This document shows positions 18,072-26,914 of a stretch of 64,000 nucleotides of DNA, piece by piece (the first letter of the stretch is position 1; every line of letters starts with the position of its first letter). The position numbers and the translations under genes were made by a program. The stretch spans positions 1,346,057 through 1,410,056 of the forward strand of contig NZ_AP017368.1 of the NCBI RefSeq assembly GCF_002355955.1, written 5' to 3'. Origin of the DNA: Candidatus Desulfovibrio trichonymphae (GTDB lineage Bacteria > Desulfobacterota > Desulfovibrionia > Desulfovibrionales > Desulfovibrionaceae). A model generated the notes under the pieces. It saw nothing but the letters and a program-made list of their open reading frames with translations. It was not told the origin of the DNA and made no database searches.

Positions 18072-19644
18072 GCGAATTGTCAACCTCGCGACGGCCGCTG
18101 TCGCTCTTTTGGGAGCGGCGCTGCTCTCTGCCTGTGACGATGTCAAAACAGATTTGAAAGCGCCTGTGTACAAAACCGTTCTTAAGGAAGACGAAACCCG
18201 CATGTCGGCTTTTAAAGCCGCCTTCCCCAAGGAATACGCATCTTATCAAAAGAACAATGAAACCCAGGTGATGACAGACTACAAAGGTTCTATTGCCTAT
18301 CACAAAAATGACAACATCAATCCCCCGCCCCATGGCTTCAAGCACGCCCAGCCCTATTTGAAGAATCTGTGGCTCGGCTATCCCTTCAGTTTTGAATACA
18401 ACGAAGCCCGTGGGCACACGTATGCGATTGAGGATTTTGTCAACATAGATCGCCTGAACCGCTACGGTGCTGACGGCAAGGCTCTTATGCCGGCCACCTG
18501 CTGGAACTGCAAAACGCCCAAGATGATGACTTGGTACAAGCAATACGGCGACAAACTATGGAGTATGGATGCCAACGAATTTCGCGCTGCCGACAAAATC
18601 AGCGGCATGGACGAGACCATCAATTGTGCGAACTGTCATAATCCCACAAACATGGCACTGCGCCTGTATTCCGAACCCCTCAAAGACTGGCTGAAGCGCA
18701 CAAATCAAGATTGGAACAAAATTTCACGCAATGAGAAGCGCAGCCTTGTGTGCGCCCAATGTCATTCGGAATATTACTTTACCCACAAGGACAACGGTCC
18801 GGCGGCCAAGCCGGTCTTCCCTTGGGACGAAGGCATGAGCGCTGACGACATGTACCGTTACTACATGGGCCACGGCGCCAAGGACGCGTCCGGCAAAACC
18901 GGCCCCTTTGTCGACTTCAAACACGCTGCATCCGGCGTGCCCATCATCAAGATGCAGCACCCTGACTATGAAATGTTTGTTGACGGTCCGCACGGTGCTG
19001 CAGGAGTGGCCTGTGCCGACTGCCACATGCAGTACCAGCGTGTGGCCGGCAAAAAAATTTCCAGCCATTGGATGACGTCACCCTTGAAAGATCAGGAAAT
19101 GCGCGCCTGCCGACAGTGCCATGCCGACAAGACGGCAGACTTTTTGCGCGCGCGTGTGATTTATTCACAGAAAAAGGTTTTTGACCAATTGATCAAGGCT
19201 GAAGCCCTGTCTGTCAAGGCGCATGAGGCCGTGCGTCTTGCCGGCGCTTACGCGGGCGACAGCGCGGCAGACTATGACACGCTCATGAAACAGGCTGTTG
19301 AAATGGTGCGCAAAGGTCAGCTTTTTTGGGACTATGTCTCCGCGGAAAACAGCGTAGGCTTCCACAATCCCGCAAAATCCTTGGACACTCTGGCGACATC
19401 TATGGAAAGCAGCCGGATTGCCGTTGATCTGGCTTTGCAAGCCACGAATTACGGCATTTCTTCCGCCATCTCGGGCGATATTGAAAAAATCGTACCGCCC
19501 ATTCTGGAACACAGCCGTAAGCTGATGCAGTCTCCCGAGCACTTGCAGAACCACCCATGGCTCAAACTCTTGAAACCTTTTCCCGCAGCTCCGCAGGTGT
19601 GGGACGGACAAATCCGCCTGACATCCGAAGCGACGGCGAAATAA
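18064..19644 (+). CDS. nrfA: Cytochrome c nitrite reductase catalytic subunit NrfA
   Basis: Reduces nitrite to ammonium with six electrons. 526 residues with an N-terminal lipoprotein signal (LLGAALLSAC), as in Desulfovibrio NrfA. The unusual catalytic haem site CWNCK is near residue 145, followed by four normal sites: CANCH, CAQCH, CADCH and CRQCH. ARGHTYAIEDF, PVFPWDEG and KISSHWMTSPLKD are typical of the family. All five haem sites and the conserved distal histidine region (DGPHGAAG) appear intact, which stands out among the surrounding decay. Translation is coupled to nrfH by overlap. Confidence 0.96.
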   Translation: MNKRIVNLATAAVALLGAALLSACDDVKTDLKAPVYKTVLKEDETRMSAFKAAFPKEYASYQKNNETQVMTDYKGSIAYHKNDNINPPPHGFKHAQPYLKNLWLGYPFSFEYNEARGHTYAIEDFVNIDRLNRYGADGKALMPATCWNCKTPKMMTWYKQYGDKLWSMDANEFRAADKISGMDETINCANCHNPTNMALRLYSEPLKDWLKRTNQDWNKISRNEKRSLVCAQCHSEYYFTHKDNGPAAKPVFPWDEGMSADDMYRYYMGHGAKDASGKTGPFVDFKHAASGVPIIKMQHPDYEMFVDGPHGAAGVACADCHMQYQRVAGKKISSHWMTSPLKDQEMRACRQCHADKTADFLRARVIYSQKKVFDQLIKAEALSVKAHEAVRLAGAYAGDSAADYDTLMKQAVEMVRKGQLFWDYVSAENSVGFHNPAKSLDTLATSMESSRIAVDLALQATNYGISSAISGDIEKIVPPILEHSRKLMQSPEHLQNHPWLKLLKPFPAAPQVWDGQIRLTSEATAK

Positions 19645-19656
19645 CCTGTTGCAGCC

Positions 19657-19688
19657 TCAGCAGCCCCCGCTCCTGCGGGGGCTGCTGA
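19657..19688 (+). terminator. Strong hairpin after nrfA
   Basis: A perfect 14-bp stem (TCAGCAGCCCCCGC paired with GCGGGGGCTGCTGA) around the loop TCCT, 12 bases after the nrfA stop. There is no clean T-run on either side. Since yedF ends on the opposite strand 34 bases on, it may serve both genes. Confidence 0.7.
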
Positions 19689-19722
19689 GAGCCGGAAGCC
19701 TTCTTTGTGGTACAACATCCCG

Positions 19723-20340
19723 CTAAATTTTGATAATTTTGTCCGCCAACTGCATGCCTGTCACTACGTCCAGCATATTGGTGGTCTGTCCGACTGCTTT
19801 TTTGGCGAGCAAGCCGAAATGGTCAAGGCATGCGCCGCACGCAAGAATGCTGACGCCTTGCGCATCCAGCGTCTGCAGTTCCGCCAGCACGGGGCTTCCC
19901 TCAGCAGCAAGGGTAACGCCGCCGTTCAGCAGAACAATGCGCCAGAGGGAATCCCCCATTTCAGGCAGGGTGGAGAGAAAATTTTTCATGAGTTTTTCGC
20001 CAAGAATATCGTCCCCTGAACCAAACACCGGCGAGATAATCATGACAAGAATTTTTGTCGGTTCCTGATCGGCCGCCTGTTGCTTTACGGGCTGTTGGGC
20101 CGCTTCGCCACTGTGTACGGATTGGTCGAGCGCAGCACAAACACGCAGGAGACCATTTTCACGTGTGCAGGAAACGCCGTACCCCCGTGCGGAAAGAAAA
20201 CGGCTGACATTTTCCAGCGCCGGTTCATTGTCCACAATAATGGAAAGGCTGTCTGGAGAAGATATTTCCAGTTGCTGTTTTACCCGGATAACAGGCTGCG
20301 GACAAGGCAAATTTTGACAGTTTATGGTCACTTCACTCAT
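19723..20340 (-). CDS. yedF: Sulfurtransferase-like selenium metabolism protein YedF
   Basis: 205 residues in two domains. An N-terminal TusA/SirA-like domain carries the cysteine motif LPCPQPVIRVKQ. After a Gln-rich linker (residues ~75-95) comes a DsrE-like domain with LVMIISPVFGSGDD and ILACGACLDHFGLL, whose cysteines could carry sulfur or selenium. Proteins of this build occur beside selenium genes in Desulfovibrio and clostridia, but the reaction is not established. The start at 20340 has GGAG at the right distance. It is convergent with nrfA. Confidence 0.85.
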   Translation of the reverse strand: MSEVTINCQNLPCPQPVIRVKQQLEISSPDSLSIIVDNEPALENVSRFLSARGYGVSCTRENGLLRVCAALDQSVHSGEAAQQPVKQQAADQEPTKILVMIISPVFGSGDDILGEKLMKNFLSTLPEMGDSLWRIVLLNGGVTLAAEGSPVLAELQTLDAQGVSILACGACLDHFGLLAKKAVGQTTNMLDVVTGMQLADKIIKI

Positions 20341-20389
20341 GCAAGGCTCCTTTGCTGATAAAATGTACATTCATCCTACATCATTTTTA

Positions 20390-20667
20390 TCATCCGCATA
20401 TCAAAGCGTCTTCCTGATCGATTATGTCAAATTCGTGATAAGCGTCGCTGGCCGGGACAAACAGGACGCGTCTGTTTTTTCTGGTCAAGTGCTTTACCGT
20501 CAGTTCTCCCTCGACGGCGGCAATGACAACGCTGCCGTGTCCAGCTTCCAGCGAGCGATCCACTATTAAAAGGTCGCCGTCCATGATTCCCGCCCGATCA
20601 TGGAATCGCCGGATGTCCGTAGAAAAAATGTGGCTGCGGGGGCTGCTTCTCGCGGTGCGTCAGTCAT
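20390..20667 (-). pseudogene. umuD: Frameshifted UmuD-like S24 peptidase
   Basis: Frame one reads [29 protein letters not shown] is the UmuD/LexA serine motif. A single missing base breaks the frame, and the sequence resumes as [20 protein letters not shown], then [20 protein letters not shown], which includes the catalytic lysine region (TVKHL). The C-terminus stops early at LICG instead of the usual GVVT end. UmuD works in SOS mutagenesis with UmuC; no umuC is nearby. One indel plus truncation makes it non-functional. Confidence 0.65.
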
Positions 20668-21190
20668 GCCCGTACTAATAAAAGATAGACCGGCCAAGAG
20701 CAAGCCGCACACATTGCAACGACAGGGCGGATGCATCTAAAAAAGTCCGCGCTCTGTTTGCACGTCGTAAAGACAAAAAAACTATCGCTAGGATTGTCCA
20801 CGTTGCCGTTGCCGCCGTCGCGGAGGCGCACACTGTACGCCAATTTCGCGCCGTCTACCTTTACAGATTCAAGGTGTTCCTCGGGCGGCAACACAACAAG
20901 ACCAGCCACACAGGTTCTGGACAAAACTATGGTCAAGCTTCTGATCTGTACAACAAACAAGGCGGGCTTTACCAATCAGCTTGCCAGACTGCTGCGCATG
21001 GTGGCCGTAGATTGCTAGAAGAAAACAGCATACGCTGTACAAAAAACCTGCTGTTTTATCCAGGCTTTTTGTACCGGTTTTACAAGAGCGGCAATTTTGC
21101 CGCATTTGAGAGAAAAGATACACGCTCAAAAGATGGGACATGCCTTGGCCAACTTGCTAGGAAATGCCTAACGAGCCAGATATGCCAATA
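20668..21190. other. About 520 bases without recognisable gene
   Basis: Both strands hold only short frames. A minus-strand stretch (LPPEEHLESVKVDGAKLAYS then RLRDGGNGNVDNPSDSFFVF) has a protein-like composition but matches no family I know. It may be the remains of a gene upstream of umuD. Confidence 0.25.
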
Positions 21191-21199
21191 AAAAACAAG

Positions 21200-21613
21200 T
21201 ATGCGGCCCATTCAAGAGATTGGTGAGACAGACAGGCACATTGTGAAGCTGTTCGCTGTTGACTTGGACGCTCTTGCAGCTTGACGAAATTGTTGGCGTC
21301 AACCGGAACACCGTCAACAGGTATCTTGCCGCTGCGCGCGAGAGAATCGCCCGCTGCTGTGAGGCGAGATCGCCTGTTATCGGCGTAGGTTGAGGAGGTC
21401 GTGTTGACTTGAAAGGCGTCATTCACTCTAATGGGCGGGGATATGACGGGCCTCGTGACTATTTGGATATCAAAAGTATTTTAGTGCGCTTCAGGGGCTA
21501 CAAAAACACACTTTTACTTTCATTTGAAAAAATGCGAATTTAGGTTTAATCTTAGGCGAGAGGAGATATACAAACTGGTGATCCAAATGCTCAGAACTTA
21601 TCCTCTCAGCTAG
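21200..21613 (+). pseudogene. IS1595-family transposase relic with internal deletion
   Basis: The N-terminal helix-turn-helix part is visible as DEIVGVNRNTVNRYLAAARE and RIARCCEARSPVIG (with one frame change). The catalytic middle is gone. The known end of the family follows: HFYFHLKKCEFRFNLRREEI and YKLVIQMLRTYPLS before the stop at 21611. The order and spacing show an insertion sequence reduced to its two ends. Confidence 0.6.
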
Positions 21614-21671
21614 GCATGACCCATAGTATAATAATGGGACGCGGTGCTCTGACGCCCGCGGGGAGGCAGAT

Positions 21672-21956
21672 ATGCAAAACATAGCAAAGGTAAAACACGG
21701 GTGCGGAATGCCTGTGCCGCGCGGCTATGACCCGGAACTGCTCTATGTGGAATGCGGTAATTGCGGCGCGCCCATTATGTGGGGAGAAGGCCGGGCCACG
21801 CACATTTTGGCCCAAGCAGGCATTGATCCGCTGGAACTAGACGCTTCCTGCCTGCTCGTCACAGACGCCTGCCCCTTATGTACCAACAGACGTCAATATT
21901 CTGTCCAGATTTTTCGGGTCAGTTGCGAAACCCCTCTGCGTTTCGGCACGGCATAA
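21672..21956 (+). CDS. Small cysteine-rich protein, possible zinc ribbon
   Basis: 94 residues, intact, with a good ribosome site (GGGGAGG) just before the ATG. Two CxxC pairs (ECGNCGAP near residue 30 and ACPLCTNRR near residue 72) could form one metal site. No signal peptide or membrane segment is seen. I do not recognise the family. It survives immediately next to a dead transposase, so selection for it is plausible. Confidence 0.6.
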   Translation: MQNIAKVKHGCGMPVPRGYDPELLYVECGNCGAPIMWGEGRATHILAQAGIDPLELDASCLLVTDACPLCTNRRQYSVQIFRVSCETPLRFGTA

Positions 21957-22032
21957 AAGTTGTTTCCGGCGGGAAGTAGCCCGCGTCGTGAGCGCACGCC
22001 GCCCTTGTGCGCAACAAGATGTCGGCGCGTTT

Positions 22033-23463
22033 TTATACAAAAAATAGCCAGGTAATTACGCCGAACAACGGAACTAGGATGCCGACGGACCAGAGCATAT
22101 ACCCGAAAAAACTCGGCATCGCCACTCCCTGCTCTTCCGCGATGGAGCGCACCATAAAGTTGGGCGCGTTGCCGATGTAGCTGTTTGCGCCCATAAAAAC
22201 CGCACCCGCTGATATGGCCGCGAGGGGTGTTCCCGTGTCGGCCATCAGATGAGCGGCATCGCCGCTGGCGGTGTTAAAAAAGACGAGATACGTCGGCGCG
22301 TTATCCAAAAAACTTGACAGTGCGCCCGTGAGCCAGAAATACATGGAGTTGACAGGTTCTCCGTTGTGGGAAACCATCCGGATCAGAGGGGCGAGCGCGC
22401 CGTCCGTGCCCGCGCGCAGAATGGCAATGGCCGGGATCATGCTAACAAAGATACCCAGAAAGAGCTTGCCCACCTCGACAATAGGCGTCCAGGAAAAGCC
22501 GTTCATTTTTCTGCAGCGTTGGTCTGTATACTTCCAGGAAAGCCTGGCCAGAGCCAGAAGCAGCAGGTCGCGTAGCAGATTTTGACCTTCAATCGGCACG
22601 CCGTACACTTCCGCGATCTCGCCCATCTGAACAAGTCCCGAACAAAGCACCACCAGTACCACGCCGAGCAGAAAAAGCAGATTGATCTTGCCGTCCAGAC
22701 CCAAATTTTCTTCAGCCTTGCCGGGGTCGCGCGGCAACGCGGGAGATCCCTCGCGACGGAAGAGTACCGTGTCCAAAATGTAAAAAATAGTTAATAAAAC
22801 AGTAGAGATAAAAAATGTTTTCAAAAAAAGATGCGTTGTTGTCCAAAAAAAGCTGACGCCTTTTAAAAAGCCCAGAAAAAGCGGCGGATCCCCGAGCGGC
22901 GTGAGGGAGCCGCCGATATTCGCCACCAGAAAGATGAAAAAGATCACTGAATGCACACGGTATCTGCGGTGGGCGTTGGCACGCAGCAGCGGCCGTATCA
23001 ACAGCATGGCCGCGCCGGTTGTTCCCATCCAGCTTGCCAGTATGGTTCCCACGGCCAAAAGGCCTGTATTGACCAGCGGCGAGCCTGTGAGCGAACCTGT
23101 CAGACGCACGCCCCCGGCGACGGTAAAGAGCGAAAAGATGAGGATCAAAAAAGGAATGTACTCCAGCAGCAGGGTGTGTAAAAGCACATAAAGCGCCACG
23201 GAGAAGCCGTAAGCGAAAAAACAGGGAACCAGGAATGCAAGGCCCCAGAACACGGCGATTTTGCCGAAATGATGCTCCCAGAAGTGCGGCAGTGTCAGCG
23301 GCATAACGGCGATGGAAAGCAGCATGCAGGCAAAAGGAAGTACCCACACGACTGAAAGCTCTGTGCCGGGTATGGAGGGATGATTCCCCCCGGAAGCCAG
23401 TGCCGCACAAGACAAAACAAGCGCCGACAACAGCGCGGTGGGCAGCAGAAAGTATTTTGACAT
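22033..23463 (-). CDS. nhaD: Sodium:proton antiporter, NhaD type
   Basis: 476 residues with about 12 hydrophobic segments after an N-terminal signal-like segment. Conserved family stretches are GTTGAAMLLIRPLLRAN, FLVANIGGSLTPLGDPPLFL, SSFLDNAPTYLVFFN and GANSYIGNAPNFMVRSI, with charged residues inside helices. NhaD proteins exchange Na+ (or Li+) for H+ across the inner membrane. GGAG precedes the start. It is divergent from the trmH gene and has no operon partner. A large antisense frame across it is a shadow. Confidence 0.88.
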   Translation of the reverse strand: MSKYFLLPTALLSALVLSCAALASGGNHPSIPGTELSVVWVLPFACMLLSIAVMPLTLPHFWEHHFGKIAVFWGLAFLVPCFFAYGFSVALYVLLHTLLLEYIPFLILIFSLFTVAGGVRLTGSLTGSPLVNTGLLAVGTILASWMGTTGAAMLLIRPLLRANAHRRYRVHSVIFFIFLVANIGGSLTPLGDPPLFLGFLKGVSFFWTTTHLFLKTFFISTVLLTIFYILDTVLFRREGSPALPRDPGKAEENLGLDGKINLLFLLGVVLVVLCSGLVQMGEIAEVYGVPIEGQNLLRDLLLLALARLSWKYTDQRCRKMNGFSWTPIVEVGKLFLGIFVSMIPAIAILRAGTDGALAPLIRMVSHNGEPVNSMYFWLTGALSSFLDNAPTYLVFFNTASGDAAHLMADTGTPLAAISAGAVFMGANSYIGNAPNFMVRSIAEEQGVAMPSFFGYMLWSVGILVPLFGVITWLFFV

Positions 23464-23614
23464 AAACGCACTCCAGACAAAACAGACTTGAGGCGTGACG
23501 CTGCGTTAGGGCGCAGTTCGTCCCTTTTACGTTAAAACAGCGCTTGTGGAAATTCCTTGTGCTGTGAGCGCGCTCTTGCGCTGAAAAAATTTTTCTGCCA
23601 CTTTGACACGAACT

Positions 23615-24220
23615 ATGCAACAGTCTTCTCTGCCGACATCCCGCACGTCGCGACGCAAGGCGCGTCTGGCCGAAGTACTGTGCCGCCGTCAATACGATCT
23701 GACGCTCGTGCTGGCAAACATTCACGACCAGCACAACGTTTCTGCCATATACCGCTCCTGTGACGCTTTCGGCGTTGGCTGCGTGCACCTGTATTACACG
23801 GATACGCCTTTCCCGGTGCTCGGCCGCAAGAGCTCGGCTTCCGCGCGCAAATGGGTGGAAAGTGTCCGCCATTCCACCAGCGCAGATTTGCTGCGCTCTC
23901 TGCGCTGCAAGGCCATGCGGGTGCTGGCAACATCGTGCTCTCTTCGGGCCGTGCCGCTGCGCGCTTGGAACCTCACGCGGCCTACAGCCGTGATTATGGG
24001 CAATGAACACAGCGGGGTGGATGAAAATTTGCTTGCCCTTGTCGACGGAGAAATCTACATCCCCATGTACGGCATGATACAAAGCTTTAACGTCTCTGTG
24101 GCGGCGGCGATTATACTGGCGGAAGCCGCGCGCCAGCGGGATGCCGCGGGCATGTATGTCGCCCCCCGTCTGAACGGGACGGAACTGAAAGCGAAGCTTG
24201 CAGAATGGCTAAAAAAGTGA
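23615..24220 (+). CDS. trmH: TrmH-family RNA 2'-O-methyltransferase
   Basis: About 201 residues of the SPOUT fold. DLTLVLANIHDQHNVSAIYR opens the domain; the knot motifs are AVIMGNEHSGVDENLL and IPMYGMIQSFNVSVAAAI, the S-adenosylmethionine loop. The N-terminal helix and length fit TrmH, which methylates G18 of tRNA, better than larger rRNA methylases, but the target is inferred. I take the ATG at 23615; a TTG at 23603 is possible. The stop TGA is the first three bases of repeat copy B. Confidence 0.8.
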   Translation: MQQSSLPTSRTSRRKARLAEVLCRRQYDLTLVLANIHDQHNVSAIYRSCDAFGVGCVHLYYTDTPFPVLGRKSSASARKWVESVRHSTSADLLRSLRCKAMRVLATSCSLRAVPLRAWNLTRPTAVIMGNEHSGVDENLLALVDGEIYIPMYGMIQSFNVSVAAAIILAEAARQRDAAGMYVAPRLNGTELKAKLAEWLKK

Positions 24221-24363
24221 ATACTCCACCTGCTGAAACATGTGGCCTCAATTGACAGCTAAAGCCGGCGACATCGGCTTCGCCGATACAGAACTCACAC
24301 TTTGTTTGGCGCCACAGTTCAAGAAAAAGAAGTGGGGTTTTAACCCTCCCTAAAAGTGGACAG
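24218..24363 (+). repeat. Dispersed structured repeat, copy B (after trmH)
   Basis: The most complete copy. It starts with TGAATACTCCACCTGC, whose TGA ends trmH, then AAACATGTGGCC, the hairpin ATCGGC-TTC-GCCGAT, CACACTTTGTTTGGCGCC, the palindrome GGGTTTTAACCC and CTAAAAGTGGACAG. It matches copy A through most of its length and copy C over the first ~75 bases. It fills the gap between trmH and the flippase gene. Confidence 0.75.
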
Positions 24364-24418
24364 TAAAGTGCGCTAAAAAATCCTTCTGGCTTTAGCCGAT
24401 TTCGTATACCCTGCCGTC

Positions 24419-25960
24419 ATGTGCAATCCCACACCTCCTCTGGCCCGCCGTTACGCTTTCAAGCTCTTGGCCAATATGGCTTCCGTACCGGTGTATCTGG
24501 TGATGGAAGCCATTCTGCCGCGCTCGCTCGGGCCTGCCATGTACGGCAATTACAGCTTTGCCACCAATTTTTTCCAGCATCTTTCCGGCTTTCTGGATAT
24601 GGGTACCTCCATCTGTTTCTACAACGCGCTTTCACGGCGTCAGGGCGAAACCGGCCTTGTCGGATTCTACGCTGGAATAAGCATGCTGGTGGCCGCCATA
24701 ACCCTGCTCACCTCACTGTGCATGCTCGTGCCTTCTGTCGGCGCGCTGCTGATGCCAGGTGTGCCCTTGTGGCTTGCGCCACCGGCGGCGCTCTGGGCTT
24801 TTTTGACTTGGTGGGGGCGGGTTCTGCGCTCCATGAACGACGCAGTCGGCGTCACGGTGGCGTCGGAAATGGCGCGTGCGGCAACATCCCTGTTTTCTGC
24901 GGCGCTACTGGCGCTGCTTTTTGCAGGCTCATACCTGAACATTCACTCGCTTTTTGCGCAGCAATATCTGATGCTGGGCGCCACGGCCTGCGCGTATTGG
25001 CTCGTCACCCGACGGCACTGGCGTGTGCGGAATCAGACGCTACGCTTTCGTCTCACCAAAGAGCAGACCTGCGCCTACCGCCGCGAATTTTTTCATTACA
25101 GCCACCCGCTCTTTGTGCAGATGTTCCTCTCTTTTTTGCTGCTCACCTCTGAGCGCTGGTTGTTGCAATGGTTTGACGGCAGCGCGGAGCAGGGATTTTT
25201 TGCCTTGTCCCAAAAAGTCAGCATGGCCTGTTTTCTTTTTGTTTCAGCCATGACCCCGCTTGTCATGCGCGAACTCTCCATCGCTTGGAGCAACAACGAC
25301 CGCGAGGCAATGGGACGTCTGCTTACCCGCTTCGCGCCGCTTTTGTATGCGACGGCGGCGTATTTTTCATGTTTTACGCTGGCAGAGGGCCCGGCAATGG
25401 TGCGCATCTTCGGCGGCGAACAGTTTTCGGCGGCCATTCTGCCCGTGCAGATCATGGCGTTGTATCCCCTGCATCAGGCATATGGTCAACTGGCCGGTTC
25501 CGTCTTTCATGCAACTGGCCGCACAAGTGTGCTGCGCAACATAGCTGCGCTTGAATGCGTTTACGGCTTCGGCGTGGCGTGGTTTTTTCTCGCTCCGCCG
25601 CAATTGTGGGGACTGAACCTCGGCGCGGTGGGTCTCGCGCTGAAAACAGTGCTGGTGCAGTGTCTGACCGTCAACCTGTATCTCTGGCTGGCCTCGCGCT
25701 TCATTCCGCTCCATTTCTGGCGCAATGTCGCCCATCAGGCATGGAGCCTCGCCTTTCTTTTGCTGCCGGCCTATGCCTGCCGTGAAGCCACAATCGCCCT
25801 CGGCATAGGGGAGAGGGATTCCATCTGGCGCTTTTTTGTGTCTGGCGCTGCATACAGCCTGATTGCACTTGTGCTTTGCGCATCCTTTCCGCCGCTTCTC
25901 GGACTCTCCCGCCAAGACTTGCGGGAACTGCTTATACGCTTGAAAAAATCCGCCGGATGA
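24419..25960 (+). CDS. Polysaccharide flippase, Wzx/MATE-like
   Basis: 513 residues with about 12-14 membrane segments. The start LARRYAFKLLANMASVPVYL and LGPAMYGNYSFATNFFQHLS are typical of O-antigen/teichoic-acid exporters (RfbX/MVF superfamily). Conserved polar residues within helices include GSAEQGFFALSQKVS and FHATGRTSVLRN. Such proteins flip lipid-linked oligosaccharide across the inner membrane, which would serve the WbaP-started glycan. No ligase or polymerase is beside it. It follows repeat B directly, so its promoter may lie in or after that repeat. Confidence 0.82.
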   Translation: MCNPTPPLARRYAFKLLANMASVPVYLVMEAILPRSLGPAMYGNYSFATNFFQHLSGFLDMGTSICFYNALSRRQGETGLVGFYAGISMLVAAITLLTSLCMLVPSVGALLMPGVPLWLAPPAALWAFLTWWGRVLRSMNDAVGVTVASEMARAATSLFSAALLALLFAGSYLNIHSLFAQQYLMLGATACAYWLVTRRHWRVRNQTLRFRLTKEQTCAYRREFFHYSHPLFVQMFLSFLLLTSERWLLQWFDGSAEQGFFALSQKVSMACFLFVSAMTPLVMRELSIAWSNNDREAMGRLLTRFAPLLYATAAYFSCFTLAEGPAMVRIFGGEQFSAAILPVQIMALYPLHQAYGQLAGSVFHATGRTSVLRNIAALECVYGFGVAWFFLAPPQLWGLNLGAVGLALKTVLVQCLTVNLYLWLASRFIPLHFWRNVAHQAWSLAFLLLPAYACREATIALGIGERDSIWRFFVSGAAYSLIALVLCASFPPLLGLSRQDLRELLIRLKKSAG

Positions 25961-26041
25961 AAAATCCGCCGGCCCTGCCAAAATAGAATCTACCGCGTCG
26001 CGCTGTTTCGGACAAGGGTGCGCCCGTCGCGCCGGAATCAT

Positions 26042-26326
26042 TGAGCCGTGGCGCGCAGGAGCAGGCATATCTGGCCCTGCGTCAAAATTACGCGGCCGGT
26101 GCCGAAAGCCCTGCCCCTGATTATGGACGAAATATTGGTCAATTTTGATCTGCAGCGGGCTGAACGCACGGTGCGTGCTTTTGCGGCGCTGACAAGCGGG
26201 AGTGACGGCAAAAGCCATCAGATGCTCTACTTCACCTGCCAGCCGCACATGGCAGACATGTTGCGCAGGGTCGCGCCGGACGCGGCGCTGTTTGCCGTGG
26301 CGGACGGGAACATACGGCAGGTCTGA
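26042..26326 (+). pseudogene. C-terminal relic of a YhaN-like AAA/SMC ATPase
   Basis: LSRGAQEQAYLALRQNYA (the ABC signature region) lies in one frame and PLIMDEILVNFDLQRAERTV (Walker B) followed by HQMLYFTCQPHMADMLRR in another, so at least one frameshift separates them. This is the last ~90 residues of the YhaN/RecF-type ATPases; the Walker A head and coiled-coil arms are absent. Confidence 0.55.
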
Positions 26327-26347
26327 CCGTTTCCGTCATTCTTCGTG

Positions 26348-26821
26348 TCAGGCAAAATAGATCATGGACGTTTTTTTTAGCTCTTTCAGGCTCTTCAGAA
26401 CAGCGTGCTCCCTGAGCGGGCTTGTGTGCGCAAGTTCCTCAACCACGCCGAGACACTCGGCCTCATTGCGGCCGTGTACCATGGTATAGAGCGTGTACGG
26501 CCAGTCAGGCGCAGAACTCGGCCTGTAATAGACGTGCGAGATATGATCGTGTTGCGCGGCCAGAACGCCGCAGGCGTCCACTAAGGCTTCGTTCACCTTC
26601 CATGCCACCATGGCGTTGTGCGTCCAGCCTGTTTTCTGGTGTTTTATGCTGGCTCCGAAACGGCGTATGGCCCCGGATTCTTTCAGACGGATCAGCAGGG
26701 CAAGCACGTCGGCCTCGCTGACGCCGGTTTCACGGGCAATATCGGCATACGGCGCAAGCGAGTCCGGAAGGTTTGTCTGAACAATGCGCAAAATCGCGCG
26801 CTCGGTGTCAGTGAATTTCAT
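26348..26821 (-). CDS. ahbB: Siroheme decarboxylase subunit (AhbA/AhbB, Lrp-like)
   Basis: 157 residues: a winged helix ([40 protein letters not shown]) followed by an AsnC-type ligand domain with [20 protein letters not shown]. That last motif is characteristic of the Ahb/NirDLGH siroheme decarboxylases rather than DNA-binding Lrp. In sulfate reducers AhbA and AhbB turn siroheme into didecarboxysiroheme on the way to haem, so this would feed haem to NrfHA and other cytochromes. The choice of B over A is tentative, and the second subunit is not in the window. Confidence 0.65.
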   Translation of the reverse strand: MKFTDTERAILRIVQTNLPDSLAPYADIARETGVSEADVLALLIRLKESGAIRRFGASIKHQKTGWTHNAMVAWKVNEALVDACGVLAAQHDHISHVYYRPSSAPDWPYTLYTMVHGRNEAECLGVVEELAHTSPLREHAVLKSLKELKKTSMIYFA

Positions 26822-26914
26822 GCAGCGCCACGAAAAGACGAACCCGGTGTAGTTTTGACTGATTATAAGCTGTTGTCATAAACTGCAGCATACAGACGAT
26901 ACCGCGAACGGCTT

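Noticed and set aside
22712..24082. 456-codon minus-strand frame over nhaD start and trmH
   Set aside because: Frame shadow of nhaD and antisense of trmH, both recognised with intact motifs.
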